A DNA stretch of 64,000 nt from CAVTLG01 sp963735495 (GTDB taxonomy: Bacteria; Chloroflexota; Ktedonobacteria; Ktedonobacterales; Ktedonobacteraceae). This document shows, piece after piece, positions 26,416-35,582 of this stretch. The notes beneath the pieces are model-generated. The model had not been told where the DNA came from. It did not search any database and saw only the letters and a list, made by a program, of their open reading frames with translations. The position numbers and the translations under genes are program-made. Where the stretch lies: positions 434,001-498,000 of the forward strand of contig CAVTLG010000008.1 in the NCBI GenBank assembly GCA_963735495.1, given 5' to 3'. How positions within the stretch are numbered: position 1 is the first letter of the stretch; each line of letters opens with the position of its first letter.

Positions 26416-28383
26416 TCAGTGTTTCGCGAGCTTATATCCCACATCGGGGACGGTGAGGATGTATTTGGGGTGGCGCGAATCGGCCTCAACCTTGCGCCGC
26501 AGCCGACTGATGTAGACCCAGATGAAATCAATGTCGCGATTATATTCAGGACCCCAGACTTTTTCTAACAAGAGTTCGTGCGTCACTACCATACCTACGT
26601 TCTGCGCCAACGTGCTGAGCAGCTTATATTCTGTGCGACTCAACTGCACAACTCGTTCTTGCATCGTGACCACGTGCTGGGCGTAATCAATCGTGAGCTC
26701 GCCTGTGGTGAATATCGACTGGCTGACGGTCCGCTCGTTCGCTGGTACCTGACGACGCAGCAATGCACGCACGCGGGCCAACAGTTCTTTCATCCCAAAG
26801 GGCTTCATGACCAGATCATCGCTACCCAGATCAAAAAGTTGCACCCGCTCATCTTCATCGCATTGATCGCACAGCATCATTACCGGTATCTGCGAAAACT
26901 CGCGCAGGCGCTGGAGCAGCTCAACTCCGCTCATATCCGCCAGGCGCGTAGAGAGCAGAATCAGATCAGGCTCCTCCAGATCTACCTGGCGCAGAAATTG
27001 GATGCCGTGGTTGACCGCTTGCACACGATATTGTTGCTCTTCCAGGTTCGCGCGCACATAGCGTGAGAGACGAGCATCATTCTCAGCGAGCAGCACACTG
27101 ATACGTCGATCTTGCCTCAAAGGCTGCGGACGCACTGCACTGTGTTGAGCAATAGCAGGCGTGCTGATAGACACAGGTGCAGACGCCGTTGTTGATAAGC
27201 GTGGAGCAAACGGCAACGTAAAATAAACGGTGGAACCCTGCCTCACACCCGGCGAATCAGCCCAGATCTTCCCACCATGCGCCTCCACCGTGGCACGCGC
27301 CGCCGCCAGTCCGAGACCACTACCGCGCTGCTCTTCCTCGGGTTGGACACGGTAGAAACGCTCAAAAATACGTTCCAGGTGCTCCGCAGCAATGCCAATT
27401 CCCTCGTCAGCAATACTGACGCGCACCTCAACCTCGTTGCTTTCCAATTGCACGCGGATAATCTTACCCGCTGGGGAATAGGTGATTGCATTATTAACCA
27501 GGTGCTGCAAAACCTGCTCAACTCTCACCGCATCACAGGTCAGTAGCGGCACATCCTCAGGGATATCCAGCACAAAACGCTGCCCGGATGCTTGCTTCTG
27601 CCAACGCTTGACCAGTTGCAAAAGCAATTCAGTCAGCTGCATCTGCGCCAGCCGCAAAGGCTGTGTGCCAGCATCAAAGCGCCAGACGTCCAACAAGGTA
27701 TTGAGAATATCATAGAGGTGATCGGACTGCGTATCGATCATCTGCAACATCTCGCGCTGCATAGCCGGGTCCCAACGCGCCGAACCCCCTAATAGCGTAG
27801 TCGCACAACCCTTGATAATGGCCAGTGGTGTCTTCAATTCATGGGCAGCCAGCGCTAACGTCTCGGCCCGCGACTCAGCAGATGAACGCTCCAGGGTGAT
27901 ATCGTCAAAGAGCATGCCGCGTCCTAGCAAGCGGCCTCGCTCATCGCGCACCGGAAAACTGCGCACGCGCAGCCAGCAGACAGCCGCATCCGCCAGAGCC
28001 AGTTCGGTCGCGTATTCCTGCTCAGTATGCAACCAGGCTTGATCCAATTCACCGCGCACGTGCTGGGGATCAGCGGCAATAGAGAGCAGATGCTGGTGCA
28101 CATCAAAATCCAGCAACGTGTTCAGGTTACACTGCTGTACGCGCAACAAGCGTAACGCACTCTGGTTAGAGTAGGTAATGCGCTCATGCTGATTGAGCAG
28201 CATAAAGCCGCTACTCATACTGGCACAAACCTCTGCCAGCACATGATATTCCTGCGTAAAGCCTGCTGGCACGCTATCTCGTTTGTCAGTTGAAGACTGT
28301 GCTCGTGTGACAGTGTTCTCTTCGATCCACCAACCGCCGTTGGTGCTATCAGCACTATCCACTCCAGAGGAATTCATCCGCAA
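26416..28383 (-). CDS. PAS-histidine kinase fused to receiver and OmpR-type winged helix
   Basis: A 655-residue cytoplasmic protein combining sensor and regulator. A PAS domain (about 45-155) is followed by the H-box LAAHELKTPLAIIKG (about 185), an HATPase domain with N-box LQHLVNNAITYSP, GIGIAAEHLERIFERFYR and GSGLGLAA, then a receiver (about 430-545) and a winged-helix DNA-binding domain (LSRTEYKLLSTLAQN... VWVYISRLRRKVE-like, DVGYKLAKH at the end). The receiver is degenerate: the acceptor Asp position reads LLSTRLADMSG, so Ser replaces Asp, and the conserved Thr is Cys (VMMLCDQ); the Lys in VMKPFG is kept. It probably binds DNA without classical phosphotransfer. No membrane segment is seen. 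It faces the oxidase genes. Confidence 0.88.
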   Translation of the reverse strand: MRMNSSGVDSADSTNGGWWIEENTVTRAQSSTDKRDSVPAGFTQEYHVLAEVCASMSSGFMLLNQHERITYSNQSALRLLRVQQCNLNTLLDFDVHQHLLSIAADPQHVRGELDQAWLHTEQEYATELALADAAVCWLRVRSFPVRDERGRLLGRGMLFDDITLERSSAESRAETLALAAHELKTPLAIIKGCATTLLGGSARWDPAMQREMLQMIDTQSDHLYDILNTLLDVWRFDAGTQPLRLAQMQLTELLLQLVKRWQKQASGQRFVLDIPEDVPLLTCDAVRVEQVLQHLVNNAITYSPAGKIIRVQLESNEVEVRVSIADEGIGIAAEHLERIFERFYRVQPEEEQRGSGLGLAAARATVEAHGGKIWADSPGVRQGSTVYFTLPFAPRLSTTASAPVSISTPAIAQHSAVRPQPLRQDRRISVLLAENDARLSRYVRANLEEQQYRVQAVNHGIQFLRQVDLEEPDLILLSTRLADMSGVELLQRLREFSQIPVMMLCDQCDEDERVQLFDLGSDDLVMKPFGMKELLARVRALLRRQVPANERTVSQSIFTTGELTIDYAQHVVTMQERVVQLSRTEYKLLSTLAQNVGMVVTHELLLEKVWGPEYNRDIDFIWVYISRLRRKVEADSRHPKYILTVPDVGYKLAKH

Positions 28384-28526
28384 GCAACCCTTTCCCGCCT
28401 GGTTGTGTTATCGCCCTGCATTCAAATAGAAGCTCTGCCGAAGCGCCTACGCTCTCTGCATATTATGAGCCTGTTCTTATTCTAGCAAAAAGAGTCAACC
28501 GTGTACAAGCTGAAGAGTGCACAAAA

Positions 28527-28560
28527 GCGCCTGCCAGCGGGATTGACGGCTAGCAGACGC
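28527..28560 (-). terminator. Rho-independent terminator of the zinc-ribbon gene
   Basis: On the minus strand a 12-bp stem GCGTCTGCTAGC / GCTGGCAGGCGC with two G-U pairs and a 10-base loop, followed by TTTTGTG, 28 bases after the stop at 28588. Confidence 0.7.
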
Positions 28561-28587
28561 TCTTTTTCATAGACCAAAAGTGCTATT

Positions 28588-28992
28588 TCAGCGCATGGCT
28601 GCGACCGCGACGATCAGGGCCAGGTGGAAGATCATCGCCAGTATAAAGCAAGCTGCCATAAAGACGATCCAGCGCCGATCACTGACATATTGGCGGATGC
28701 GGGTAGGATAGGCGTGCGGCCAGCGTTCGGAGGCCACGAGTCCCATAGCGATGCGCAGACGTAATGGCGAGTTGACAGGAGAGCGTTCCACTTCCGCCAG
28801 CACAGCTTGATGGCAGGATTTACACAGTATCCAGGAGAGGCGTGGCTCTGGTACACCTTCCGGCTCCCGTAAGGGCACAGGACCAAGCCAGATCCGACTG
28901 GTACAAATCGAGCAGTGAGCGATGAACCGTCGTCGTGGTTTATGCTCGCCCAGCGCAACGACAGGTTCCCCTCTGTTCATTGCCTCTTTCAT
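28588..28992 (-). CDS. Zinc-ribbon membrane protein, function unknown
   Basis: A 134-residue protein. An N-terminal zinc-ribbon-like pair of knuckles, HCSICTSR and ILCKSCHQ (two CxxC about 35 residues apart), is followed by a linker and one C-terminal membrane helix (WIVFMAACFILAMIFHLALIV). I do not recognise it. It sits between the histidine kinase and the oxidase operon, but a terminator separates it from ctaE, so it has its own promoter. Start at 28992 is supported by AAAGGA about 11 bases upstream; 28980 is an alternative. Confidence 0.6.
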   Translation of the reverse strand: MKEAMNRGEPVVALGEHKPRRRFIAHCSICTSRIWLGPVPLREPEGVPEPRLSWILCKSCHQAVLAEVERSPVNSPLRLRIAMGLVASERWPHAYPTRIRQYVSDRRWIVFMAACFILAMIFHLALIVAVAAMR

Positions 28993-29115
28993 GGCACGCT
29001 CAATCCTTTCTGTCTCCTGATTGCTACGTATGACACGCAGCGTATCTTTTTATTGTACCATATTTTCTCTATACTATCCCCCTCAGCGAGAGACAGTAAA
29101 GCTACACAAAACAAA

Positions 29116-29148
29116 GAGGTCCGGCATCATGAAACGATGCCAGACCTC
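29116..29148 (-). terminator. Rho-independent terminator of the oxidase operon
   Basis: GAGGTCCGGCATC / GATGCCAGACCTC, a 13-bp stem with one mismatch and a 7-base loop, followed on the minus strand by TTTGTTTTG, 20 bases beyond the ctaE stop. Confidence 0.75.
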
Positions 29149-29168
29149 CTTTAGCTTCTACAGACCAA

Positions 29169-29831
29169 TCAGGGATGCAGCAGTAATGGCAGCAGATAGA
29201 CCGTGCTGAACACAAAGATCCACACACCGTCAACGAAGTGCCAGTACATCTCGGCAGCCTGGACCGCGAAGTGCTTCTTCGCCGAAAAGTCACCGCGCGC
29301 AGAACGAATGAGGCAGATCGTCAGGAAAAGCGCACCGATGATCACGTGCACACCGTGGAAGCCGGTGAGCGTAAAGAACGCCGACCCCTGCGTGCCACTT
29401 GATCCGTCGTAGCCGCTGCCCAGCGACATACCGTGTCCCATAAAGTCGAGATATTCATAGACCTGACCAGACAGAAAGACCAGGGCCAGGAAAATAGTTA
29501 CGCTCAAGCCAATGATTAATTGCTTCTGATTGCCCTTGCGAATGCCAGAACCGGCCATATGCACAAATGCGCTGCTGGTTAGCAGAATAATGGTGTTAAT
29601 ACCAGCCGGGAAAATGGCGGCGGCTGGATGCCAGGAACCTAATTCAGCATTAGGCAGCACCCACTTCCCACCATCGCGGATCTCCAGATAGAGGAAAACG
29701 GCGATTAAGTTCGCGAAAATAAGCGCTTCGGAGCAGATGAAGAACACCATGCCCCACCATTCCAGGCTATGAGCACCTTCATGCCCCTGTTCTTCGAGAA
29801 CCCTCACCTGCTCAGCGTGAGCAGCACTCAT
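29169..29831 (-). CDS. ctaE: Cytochrome c oxidase subunit III
   Basis: A 220-residue protein with five membrane helices, the shorter form of subunit III. It supports the stability and proton uptake of the aa3/caa3 oxidase. The family segments EWWGMVFFICSEALIFANLI (conserved Glu in the second helix region), TGFHGVHVIIGALFL and YWHFVDGVWIFVFSTVYLLP are present. It lies 61 bases after the ctaF-like gene and ends the ctaC-ctaD-ctaF-ctaE run. Confidence 0.93.
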   Translation of the reverse strand: MSAAHAEQVRVLEEQGHEGAHSLEWWGMVFFICSEALIFANLIAVFLYLEIRDGGKWVLPNAELGSWHPAAAIFPAGINTIILLTSSAFVHMAGSGIRKGNQKQLIIGLSVTIFLALVFLSGQVYEYLDFMGHGMSLGSGYDGSSGTQGSAFFTLTGFHGVHVIIGALFLTICLIRSARGDFSAKKHFAVQAAEMYWHFVDGVWIFVFSTVYLLPLLLHP

Positions 29832-29892
29832 ATCAGTAACTCCCTATATCTCAAGACTGGCTGCCCGCCCGGTGATGGACAGGCAGCCGCTT

Positions 29893-30255
29893 TTATCGAC
29901 GACGCTCCAAAGCCAAACCAAACACAGAGACGATGAGCAAGACACCACCAATGACCATGATAAATGGCAAGGAGATGAAGCCAAAGCAGAGCAAGGCCAG
30001 CCCCGAAGCGAACACCAGAGGCCAGATGCTTGGTCGTGGTAGCACATCTTCGGCATTGACCAGCTTCCCCCGCTTCCTCACCCGTCTTTTCACAGGTGCC
30101 TCCGCGCTGGTAGCTGCTGTACCCTCGGCAGTCGCCTGTTCAGCAGTAACAGGAGTTTCAGTTTGCGCGGAGACAAGAAGTTCTTCCCGCTCACGCTCTT
30201 CATCATCGCCTGCGTGCGATTTCACTTGTACTTGATCTTGCTGTTCTTGAGCCAC
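29893..30255 (-). CDS. Small oxidase-associated subunit, CtaF/subunit IV-like
   Basis: A 120-residue protein. The first 70 residues are acidic then basic (KRRVRKRGKLVNAED), followed by RPSIWPLVFASGLALLCFGF and a second membrane helix ending ALERRR. The PSIWP two-helix core fits the small subunit IV-type proteins encoded with actinobacterial and chloroflexal oxidases. It lies between ctaD and ctaE, so it is almost surely an oxidase subunit. The same core occurs in the receiver protein at 25338 and the BON protein at 36914. Confidence 0.75.
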   Translation of the reverse strand: MAQEQQDQVQVKSHAGDDEEREREELLVSAQTETPVTAEQATAEGTAATSAEAPVKRRVRKRGKLVNAEDVLPRPSIWPLVFASGLALLCFGFISLPFIMVIGGVLLIVSVFGLALERRR

Positions 30256-30297
30256 ATTGTACCTCTACTAGCTTCTTGCTGACGTTGCCATGCGCTA

Positions 30298-31986
30298 CTA
30301 ATGCGTAACCGACTTCCAGTCAGCAATCTCTGGATACTTTTTATCATAGAACGGACGACGGCTACGCACAATCGGAATCTCCAGGAAGTTGTACTTCTTC
30401 GGCGGCGATGAGGTATCCCACTCCAGCGTAAAGGCATCCCAGGGATCGTCCCCAGCTAGCTGACCATTCTTCATCGTGAGCACAACGTTATAGAGGAACA
30501 CCAGCACCGAAACGCCGATCACAAAAGCACCGATAGATGCCAGCAGGTTCAACTCGTTCCACCCCAGGTCCCCCGGGAAGGTATACACGCGGCGCGGCAT
30601 ACCCAGAATACCCAGAATATGCATGGGGAAGAAAGTCAGGTTCATGCCAATCAGCGTAAGCCAGAAGTGCCACTGCCCCAGCCGCTCGCTGAGCAGCTTT
30701 CCAGTAAACTTGGGGTACCAGTAATAGATACCCGCGAAGATACCGAACGCAGTACCACCAAAGAGCACGTAGTGGATGTGCGCGACGACAAAGTAGCTAT
30801 CCGTCACCTGGTAGTCAAAAGGCACAACCGCCAGGGCCGCACCATTCAAGCCACCAATCAGGAACATCGCAATGAAACCAAGCGCGAAGAGCATCGGGAC
30901 CTTGAGGTTGAGTTTGCCACCGTAAATCGTCGCCAGCCAGTTGAAGATCTTCACGGCTGTCGGAATAGCAATCAACGTCGTACTGGTCGCGAAGAAGGCT
31001 TGCGCAATAGGCGGCAAACCAACGGCGAACATATGGTGCGCCCAGACGGTGAAGCTCAGGAAGCCAATAGCCACACCGGACCAGGCGATAAACGTATAGC
31101 CAAAGATCGGTTTGCGCGAGAAGACCGGCAAGACCTCGGAAATGATCCCAAAGGCTGGCAGGATCAGGATATACACTTCGGGGTGCCCAAACGACCAGAA
31201 CAGGTGCTGCCATAACAAGGGATCACCGTTATTGGCATACTGATAAAAATGCGTACCAGCATGGCGATCCAGCAGCAGCAGCAGACTGGCAACGGTCAGG
31301 CTGGGCAATGCGAAGAGCAACAGGAAAGACATCACCAGGATCATCCAGGTGAACAAAGGCATGCGGTTAATGCTCATGCCAGGCGCACGCAACCTGAAGA
31401 TAGTCACCACAAAGTTGAGCGAACCGGCTATCGACGAGACACCGAGCAACGTGGTGCCCAGAATCCAGAAGTCAGCATTCATGCCCTGCGTACAGCTTAC
31501 CGCGTGACCGCAGTTCGCCGTCATTTCGCTGAGTGGCGCATACATGAACCAACCACCATTTGGCGCAGCGCCAAACAGGAAGCTGGACTGCAAGAAGATA
31601 CCACCAAAGAGCAGCACCCAGTAGCCAAAGGAATTCATGCGCGGGAAGGCCATGTCACGCGCACCGATCATCAAGGGCACAACATAGTTGCCAAACCCGG
31701 ATAGCACCGGGATCACAAACAAGAAAATCATCGTCGTGCCGTGCATGGTGAAGACCTCGTTATACACGGTCGGACTCAACACCTTGCCATTCGGCTCCGC
31801 CAATTGTGCACGGATCAGGAGGGCCTCCATACCGCCCACCAAGAAGAAAAAGAAACCGGTGATAATGTACATCAGACCGATCTTTTTATGATCCGTCGTC
31901 GTCAACCATTCACCAATATAGCTTTCGCTAAACCGCCGTCGACGAACACCAGTGGTCACATTTTCGCCGATAGTGCTGGTTGCCAT
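30298..31986 (-). CDS. ctaD: Cytochrome c oxidase subunit I
   Basis: A 562-residue, twelve-helix catalytic subunit that reduces oxygen to water and pumps protons. Heme a and heme a3/CuB ligands are visible: His82 in FTMHGTTMIFLF, HPEVYILILPAFG with the His-Tyr pair, WAHHMF, and VVAHIHYVLFGG. The K-channel and D-channel residues are consistent with an A-type oxidase (N-rich GFGNYVVPLMIG). The ATG at 31986 is chosen because GGAGGAA lies 8 bases upstream; an upstream TTG at 32001 overlaps that ribosome-binding site. It follows ctaC by 52 bases. Confidence 0.96.
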   Translation of the reverse strand: MATSTIGENVTTGVRRRRFSESYIGEWLTTTDHKKIGLMYIITGFFFFLVGGMEALLIRAQLAEPNGKVLSPTVYNEVFTMHGTTMIFLFVIPVLSGFGNYVVPLMIGARDMAFPRMNSFGYWVLLFGGIFLQSSFLFGAAPNGGWFMYAPLSEMTANCGHAVSCTQGMNADFWILGTTLLGVSSIAGSLNFVVTIFRLRAPGMSINRMPLFTWMILVMSFLLLFALPSLTVASLLLLLDRHAGTHFYQYANNGDPLLWQHLFWSFGHPEVYILILPAFGIISEVLPVFSRKPIFGYTFIAWSGVAIGFLSFTVWAHHMFAVGLPPIAQAFFATSTTLIAIPTAVKIFNWLATIYGGKLNLKVPMLFALGFIAMFLIGGLNGAALAVVPFDYQVTDSYFVVAHIHYVLFGGTAFGIFAGIYYWYPKFTGKLLSERLGQWHFWLTLIGMNLTFFPMHILGILGMPRRVYTFPGDLGWNELNLLASIGAFVIGVSVLVFLYNVVLTMKNGQLAGDDPWDAFTLEWDTSSPPKKYNFLEIPIVRSRRPFYDKKYPEIADWKSVTH

Positions 31987-32038
31987 AAGCAATTCCTCCA
32001 AAGTCTAGCCCCAACCAGGGGTAGCAAGAGTATCTGGG

Positions 32039-33178
32039 CTAATTAAGACCTTCCAAATACGCAACGAGTTCACGAATTTGCGTCTGATTCAGATTGATAA
32101 TCATATCATTGCCCGGTTTTATCGCCTGGGGGTTCTGTAACCATTTCGCCAGATTACAATGCTGGAACAGGTCAGGATCAGTCGGATCACATTGATCTTT
32201 ATTATTCGTCAGCACGCCACCAGCTATCAGGTCGCGACTGCCAAAGTGTGTCAGATTTGGTCCAACCAGACAATCAGCGCTATTGAGGTCCTTGGCGTCA
32301 CTATCATTACAGTATTTCTCTGTATTTGGATACGATTTGATGTCAACACCGACGATACCGTGGCAACCTGTGCAGGTGCTCTTGAAGACAGCTTCACCCT
32401 GAGAGGCCAGACTGGATGCCGCTGGTGTCACAGCTTGTTGCTGTTGTTCACTGATCCAGGTCTTGAATTGATTCATTGTCACGACTTTGACGTCAAAGCG
32501 CATATTCGCGTGCTGAGTACCACAATATTCAGCACAGAGACCGGTGAAGGTCTTGCCCACCGCTGAGCTATTGGCGACGAACCACTTCGTATTGTCATGG
32601 CCGGGAATGACGTCTGTTTTGCCGGTCAGCGCAGGTACCCAGAAACTGTGAATCACATTGTTGGAGAAGAGATTTAAATGAATAACCGTATTGGCTGGTA
32701 CCTGTAGCGTATCAGCAGTATCAACACTATACTGGTCATAATCGAATTCCCACCACCATTGATGACCGACAACCGTGACGTTGACCGTATTAGGGTCCAC
32801 TGGCTGCGATTGCGGCGATACCTGGATCAAGCCGCGAATCGTAAAGAAGAGCACAATAAAGAGCACCACCGTCGGTATAGCCGTCCAGGCAATCTCGAGT
32901 GTCGTATTGCCGTGTCGCTGCACAGGGTTGGGTGCCCCCGGACGCTCACGAAAACGGAAGATGGAAAAGACCAGTGTCCCCTCAACGGCTACAAAAACGA
33001 TGGAGGAGACAATTAAAATCACCCAGAACAATACGCTCTCATCAGCCGCCACCGGGCCGAAGGTATTCAAAATAGAGGGCGAATTTTCACCGCAAGCGGT
33101 CAAAACAATGGAGGACAAAAACAGGCTACTGAGTACAAGCAACCAGCGCTTTGTCCTGCGAAATACAGGCATCCTCAC
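32039..33178 (-). CDS. ctaC: Cytochrome c oxidase subunit II with fused heme c domain (caa3 type)
   Basis: A 379-residue lipoprotein: lipobox VLTAC with Cys29, two membrane helices, the CuA domain with CAEYCGTQHANM and HQWWWEFDY, and a C-terminal cytochrome c domain with heme-binding CTGCH (about 270) and a distal methionine near the C-terminus (NDMIINLN). It accepts electrons through its own heme c and passes them to CuA. The fused domain defines a caa3-type oxidase and explains why the Ccm system is in the same window. The GTG at 33178 has AGGAG 8 bases upstream; an ATG two codons later is also possible. Confidence 0.95.
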   Translation of the reverse strand: MRMPVFRRTKRWLLVLSSLFLSSIVLTACGENSPSILNTFGPVAADESVLFWVILIVSSIVFVAVEGTLVFSIFRFRERPGAPNPVQRHGNTTLEIAWTAIPTVVLFIVLFFTIRGLIQVSPQSQPVDPNTVNVTVVGHQWWWEFDYDQYSVDTADTLQVPANTVIHLNLFSNNVIHSFWVPALTGKTDVIPGHDNTKWFVANSSAVGKTFTGLCAEYCGTQHANMRFDVKVVTMNQFKTWISEQQQQAVTPAASSLASQGEAVFKSTCTGCHGIVGVDIKSYPNTEKYCNDSDAKDLNSADCLVGPNLTHFGSRDLIAGGVLTNNKDQCDPTDPDLFQHCNLAKWLQNPQAIKPGNDMIINLNQTQIRELVAYLEGLN

Positions 33179-33835
33179 GTCTAAATCTCCTAAGAAAGTG
33201 GTTTGGCTATGGACGATGATGTCATAGAGAAACCTTTCTGTATGGCCACCGCGTTAAAACAGTGGACGGATGGAAAGGCCACAGGTGCGTTTTTGAGCGC
33301 TCCTTGTGAACGGCTCCTGCATGCTCGCACACAGGAGGCTGGTCAGGCAAAGTACTAGACTACCCACTTCTGGGAAGTTGAGTACCTGACATTCAGCCGA
33401 CACTCATGCCACTTTACTCACGTAGTGTAGCGATGGTGCCTGACACAGAACTTGCAATTTCTGAAAGGGACCTTACAAGGACCTGAACAGCATCAGAGAA
33501 GGCAGCCCGCCAGCAATTCTGGTGGCTTCTACATCAACGGGTATATATGATACCTTTTCAGCAATTATTCTTCTATACTATAGCAGTGGGAAGGAAATGA
33601 GACAACCGATATGGACAGGTAGCGCTAAATATTCAGGCGGTTGTAAGGTAATATTCCCCGGCTGCAAGGGTAGTATCAGGAGGGACAACGACAATAGAAC
33701 AGGTCAGAATATCTATCCATGCAAGCAAAGGAAGCCCTATTTTTATGCGGTTCGATGCATCAAAAAAGCTGATACGCCACCTCACACAGGTCACGGTTGG
33801 CTTTCCATATTTCCTAAACATATCAGGAGGGACAC
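33179..33835. other. Divergent promoter region between ctaC and ctaB
   Basis: 657 bases without a convincing gene. It must hold promoters in both directions. The shared 18-bp motif lies at 33470-33487. An open frame of 119 residues from 33522 overlaps the ctaB ribosome-binding site and start, has no family and is treated as spurious. Confidence 0.5.
33470..33487 (-). promoter_or_regulatory. Shared 18-bp motif upstream of the oxidase operon
   Basis: Plus-strand ACCTTACAAGGACCTGAA, about 292 bases upstream of ctaC. AACTTGCA lies 21 bases before it, the same spacing as at 19021/19042, and TGGTGCCT lies further left in both. The half-sites are 11 bases apart, the helical spacing used by OmpR/PhoB-type winged-helix proteins. 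Confidence 0.55.
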
Positions 33836-34768
33836 GTGGCCTCACAAATCTTTAATGAAGAGCAACAGGCAAGCGAATTGAAGACCCCCAACGAGGTCTC
33901 AGGCATCAAGCAAACCATCGCCAGTTATGTGAACTTGATGAAACCACACGTCACGGTCCTACTGCTAGGCACAACTGTAGCAGCCATGGCCATCGCTGAT
34001 CGCGGCCTGCCAAATCTGTTTCTGGTCCTGGCAACGCTGGTCGGTGGCGCAATGGCCGCAGGTAGCGCCAATAGCATTAACTGCTACATCGACCGCGACA
34101 TCGACCAGATTATGGGCCGCACACAGCGGCGCTCACTACCAGCCGGGAAAGTACAACCACAAAAAGCCTTGATTTTCGGCATCGCGCTCGGATTGGGCTC
34201 GTTCGCCGTCCTGGGTCTCTTTGTCAACCTGCTCAGCGCAGTCCTCGCATTCGCGGCGATTCTTTTCTACGTGTTTGTGTATACATTGGGATTGAAACGC
34301 ACGACGGCTCAGAATATTGTGATCGGCGGCGCGGCTGGCGCAGTCCCCGTACTGGTTGGTTGGGCAGCGGCCACAAACACTATCACCCTCGCGGCTATCT
34401 GGCTCTTTGCCATCATCTTTTACTGGACACCACCGCATTTCTGGGCACTCTCACTGCTCATCCAAAAGGACTACGAGAAGGCTGGTGTCCCGATGCTACC
34501 TGTCGTCGCTGGCGAGAGGGAAACACACCGGCAGATCTTCCTCTATTCGCTGCTGCTGGTCGCCGTTAGCTTGATACTCTTTGTTATGCACGCGATGGGC
34601 TACATTTACCTTGTTGGAGCTGTGGCACTTGATGCTGTCTTACTCTATATGGCGATACGCCTGCTGCGTGATCGCACAAAGTACTGGGCGCGTACCCTTT
34701 TCTGGTATTCGAATTGTTATCTAGCCGCAATCTTTGCCGTCATGGTGGTAGATAGAGTCATCCACTAG
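33836..34768 (+). CDS. ctaB: Protoheme IX farnesyltransferase (heme O synthase)
   Basis: A 310-residue protein with about nine membrane helices that makes heme O, precursor of the heme a of the oxidase. The first Asp-rich motif NCYIDRDIDQIMGRTQRR is intact, and LRDRTKYW near the C-terminus is the second conserved region. The start is a GTG at 33836 with AGGAGG 5 bases upstream. It is divergent from ctaC and is followed 43 bases later by the SCO gene. Confidence 0.95.
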   Translation: MASQIFNEEQQASELKTPNEVSGIKQTIASYVNLMKPHVTVLLLGTTVAAMAIADRGLPNLFLVLATLVGGAMAAGSANSINCYIDRDIDQIMGRTQRRSLPAGKVQPQKALIFGIALGLGSFAVLGLFVNLLSAVLAFAAILFYVFVYTLGLKRTTAQNIVIGGAAGAVPVLVGWAAATNTITLAAIWLFAIIFYWTPPHFWALSLLIQKDYEKAGVPMLPVVAGERETHRQIFLYSLLLVAVSLILFVMHAMGYIYLVGAVALDAVLLYMAIRLLRDRTKYWARTLFWYSNCYLAAIFAVMVVDRVIH

Positions 34769-34811
34769 TACAAGTAGCGCTCAAGGAACATAGTAAGGAT
34801 AGAAAGAAACC

Positions 34812-35468
34812 ATGATGAGTACGCGCATGAATTGGCGACTGGCCTCACGGCTATCTGTCATTACGTTGGCAATCCTGGTCGTCCTTGTGGTAGCTGTTGT
34901 CCAGCATAACGCTTCCCAGACGTCTGTCTCAAATAGTAATGCTAGTAGCAGTACGAGTGCATCGAACTTGCAAGGTACTGATCTCGGCAGCACGCCTGCT
35001 CCTGGCTTTCAACTCACCGACCAGCATGGCAAACAGATCTCACTGGCACAGTTCAAAGGCAAGCCAGTTGTACTGGCATTCATGTATACCCACTGTCCCG
35101 ATATTTGCCCGGTGGCAGCAGAACGCATCCACTCGGCTATGCTGGAGATGGGCAGCAGTGCTCAAAAAGTAGGCGTACTAGCAGTCAGCACAGACCCGAA
35201 ACGGGACAACGAGGCTGCGGCGATGCAGTTCACCGATGAGCATAACATGCAGGACTACTGGCACTTCCTGATTGGGACACAGAGCCAGCTCACTCCCGTC
35301 TGGTCAGCGTACAGTATTTACGCACAAGCTATACAACAAACGTCACAGCACACCACTGCGATTTATGTCATTGATAAGCATGGACTTGAGCGCGTTTACC
35401 TGGATGAGCAGGATTTTACACCGACGGAATTAGCATCCGACCTCCAAGCTCTCCTACAAGAGCAGTAA
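34812..35468 (+). CDS. sco: SCO1/SenC-family copper chaperone for CuA
   Basis: A 218-residue membrane-anchored thioredoxin-fold protein that delivers copper to the CuA site of subunit II. After one N-terminal helix and a Ser/Asn-rich linker the domain shows YTHCPDICPVAA with the CxxxC copper ligands and the third ligand His in QHTTAIYVID. It follows ctaB in the same direction, matching its job in oxidase assembly. TlpA-type proteins are excluded by the CxxxC spacing. Confidence 0.92.
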   Translation: MMSTRMNWRLASRLSVITLAILVVLVVAVVQHNASQTSVSNSNASSSTSASNLQGTDLGSTPAPGFQLTDQHGKQISLAQFKGKPVVLAFMYTHCPDICPVAAERIHSAMLEMGSSAQKVGVLAVSTDPKRDNEAAAMQFTDEHNMQDYWHFLIGTQSQLTPVWSAYSIYAQAIQQTSQHTTAIYVIDKHGLERVYLDEQDFTPTELASDLQALLQEQ

Positions 35469-35509
35469 ACGAGCAAGCAGCAAGTGGCTAATAGGAAAGA
35501 TAGGGATTA

Positions 35510-35546
35510 GGAATGGGCAGGCAGGTCGCGGACCTTCTCCCATTCC
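35510..35546 (+). terminator. Compound hairpin after SCO
   Basis: GGAATGGG / CCCATTCC (35510-35517, 35539-35546) encloses an inner AGGTC-GCG-GACCT stem. No U-run follows. It lies 41 bases after the SCO stop and before a convergent gene. Confidence 0.45.
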
Positions 35547-35582
35547 CAAACTCAAAAAGCTGTGCATGCGCACTATACTCCA

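Noticed and set aside
33522..33881. Open frame of 119 residues upstream of ctaB
   Set aside because: It overlaps the ctaB ribosome-binding site and start, shows no family, and lies in a region that should hold divergent promoters.
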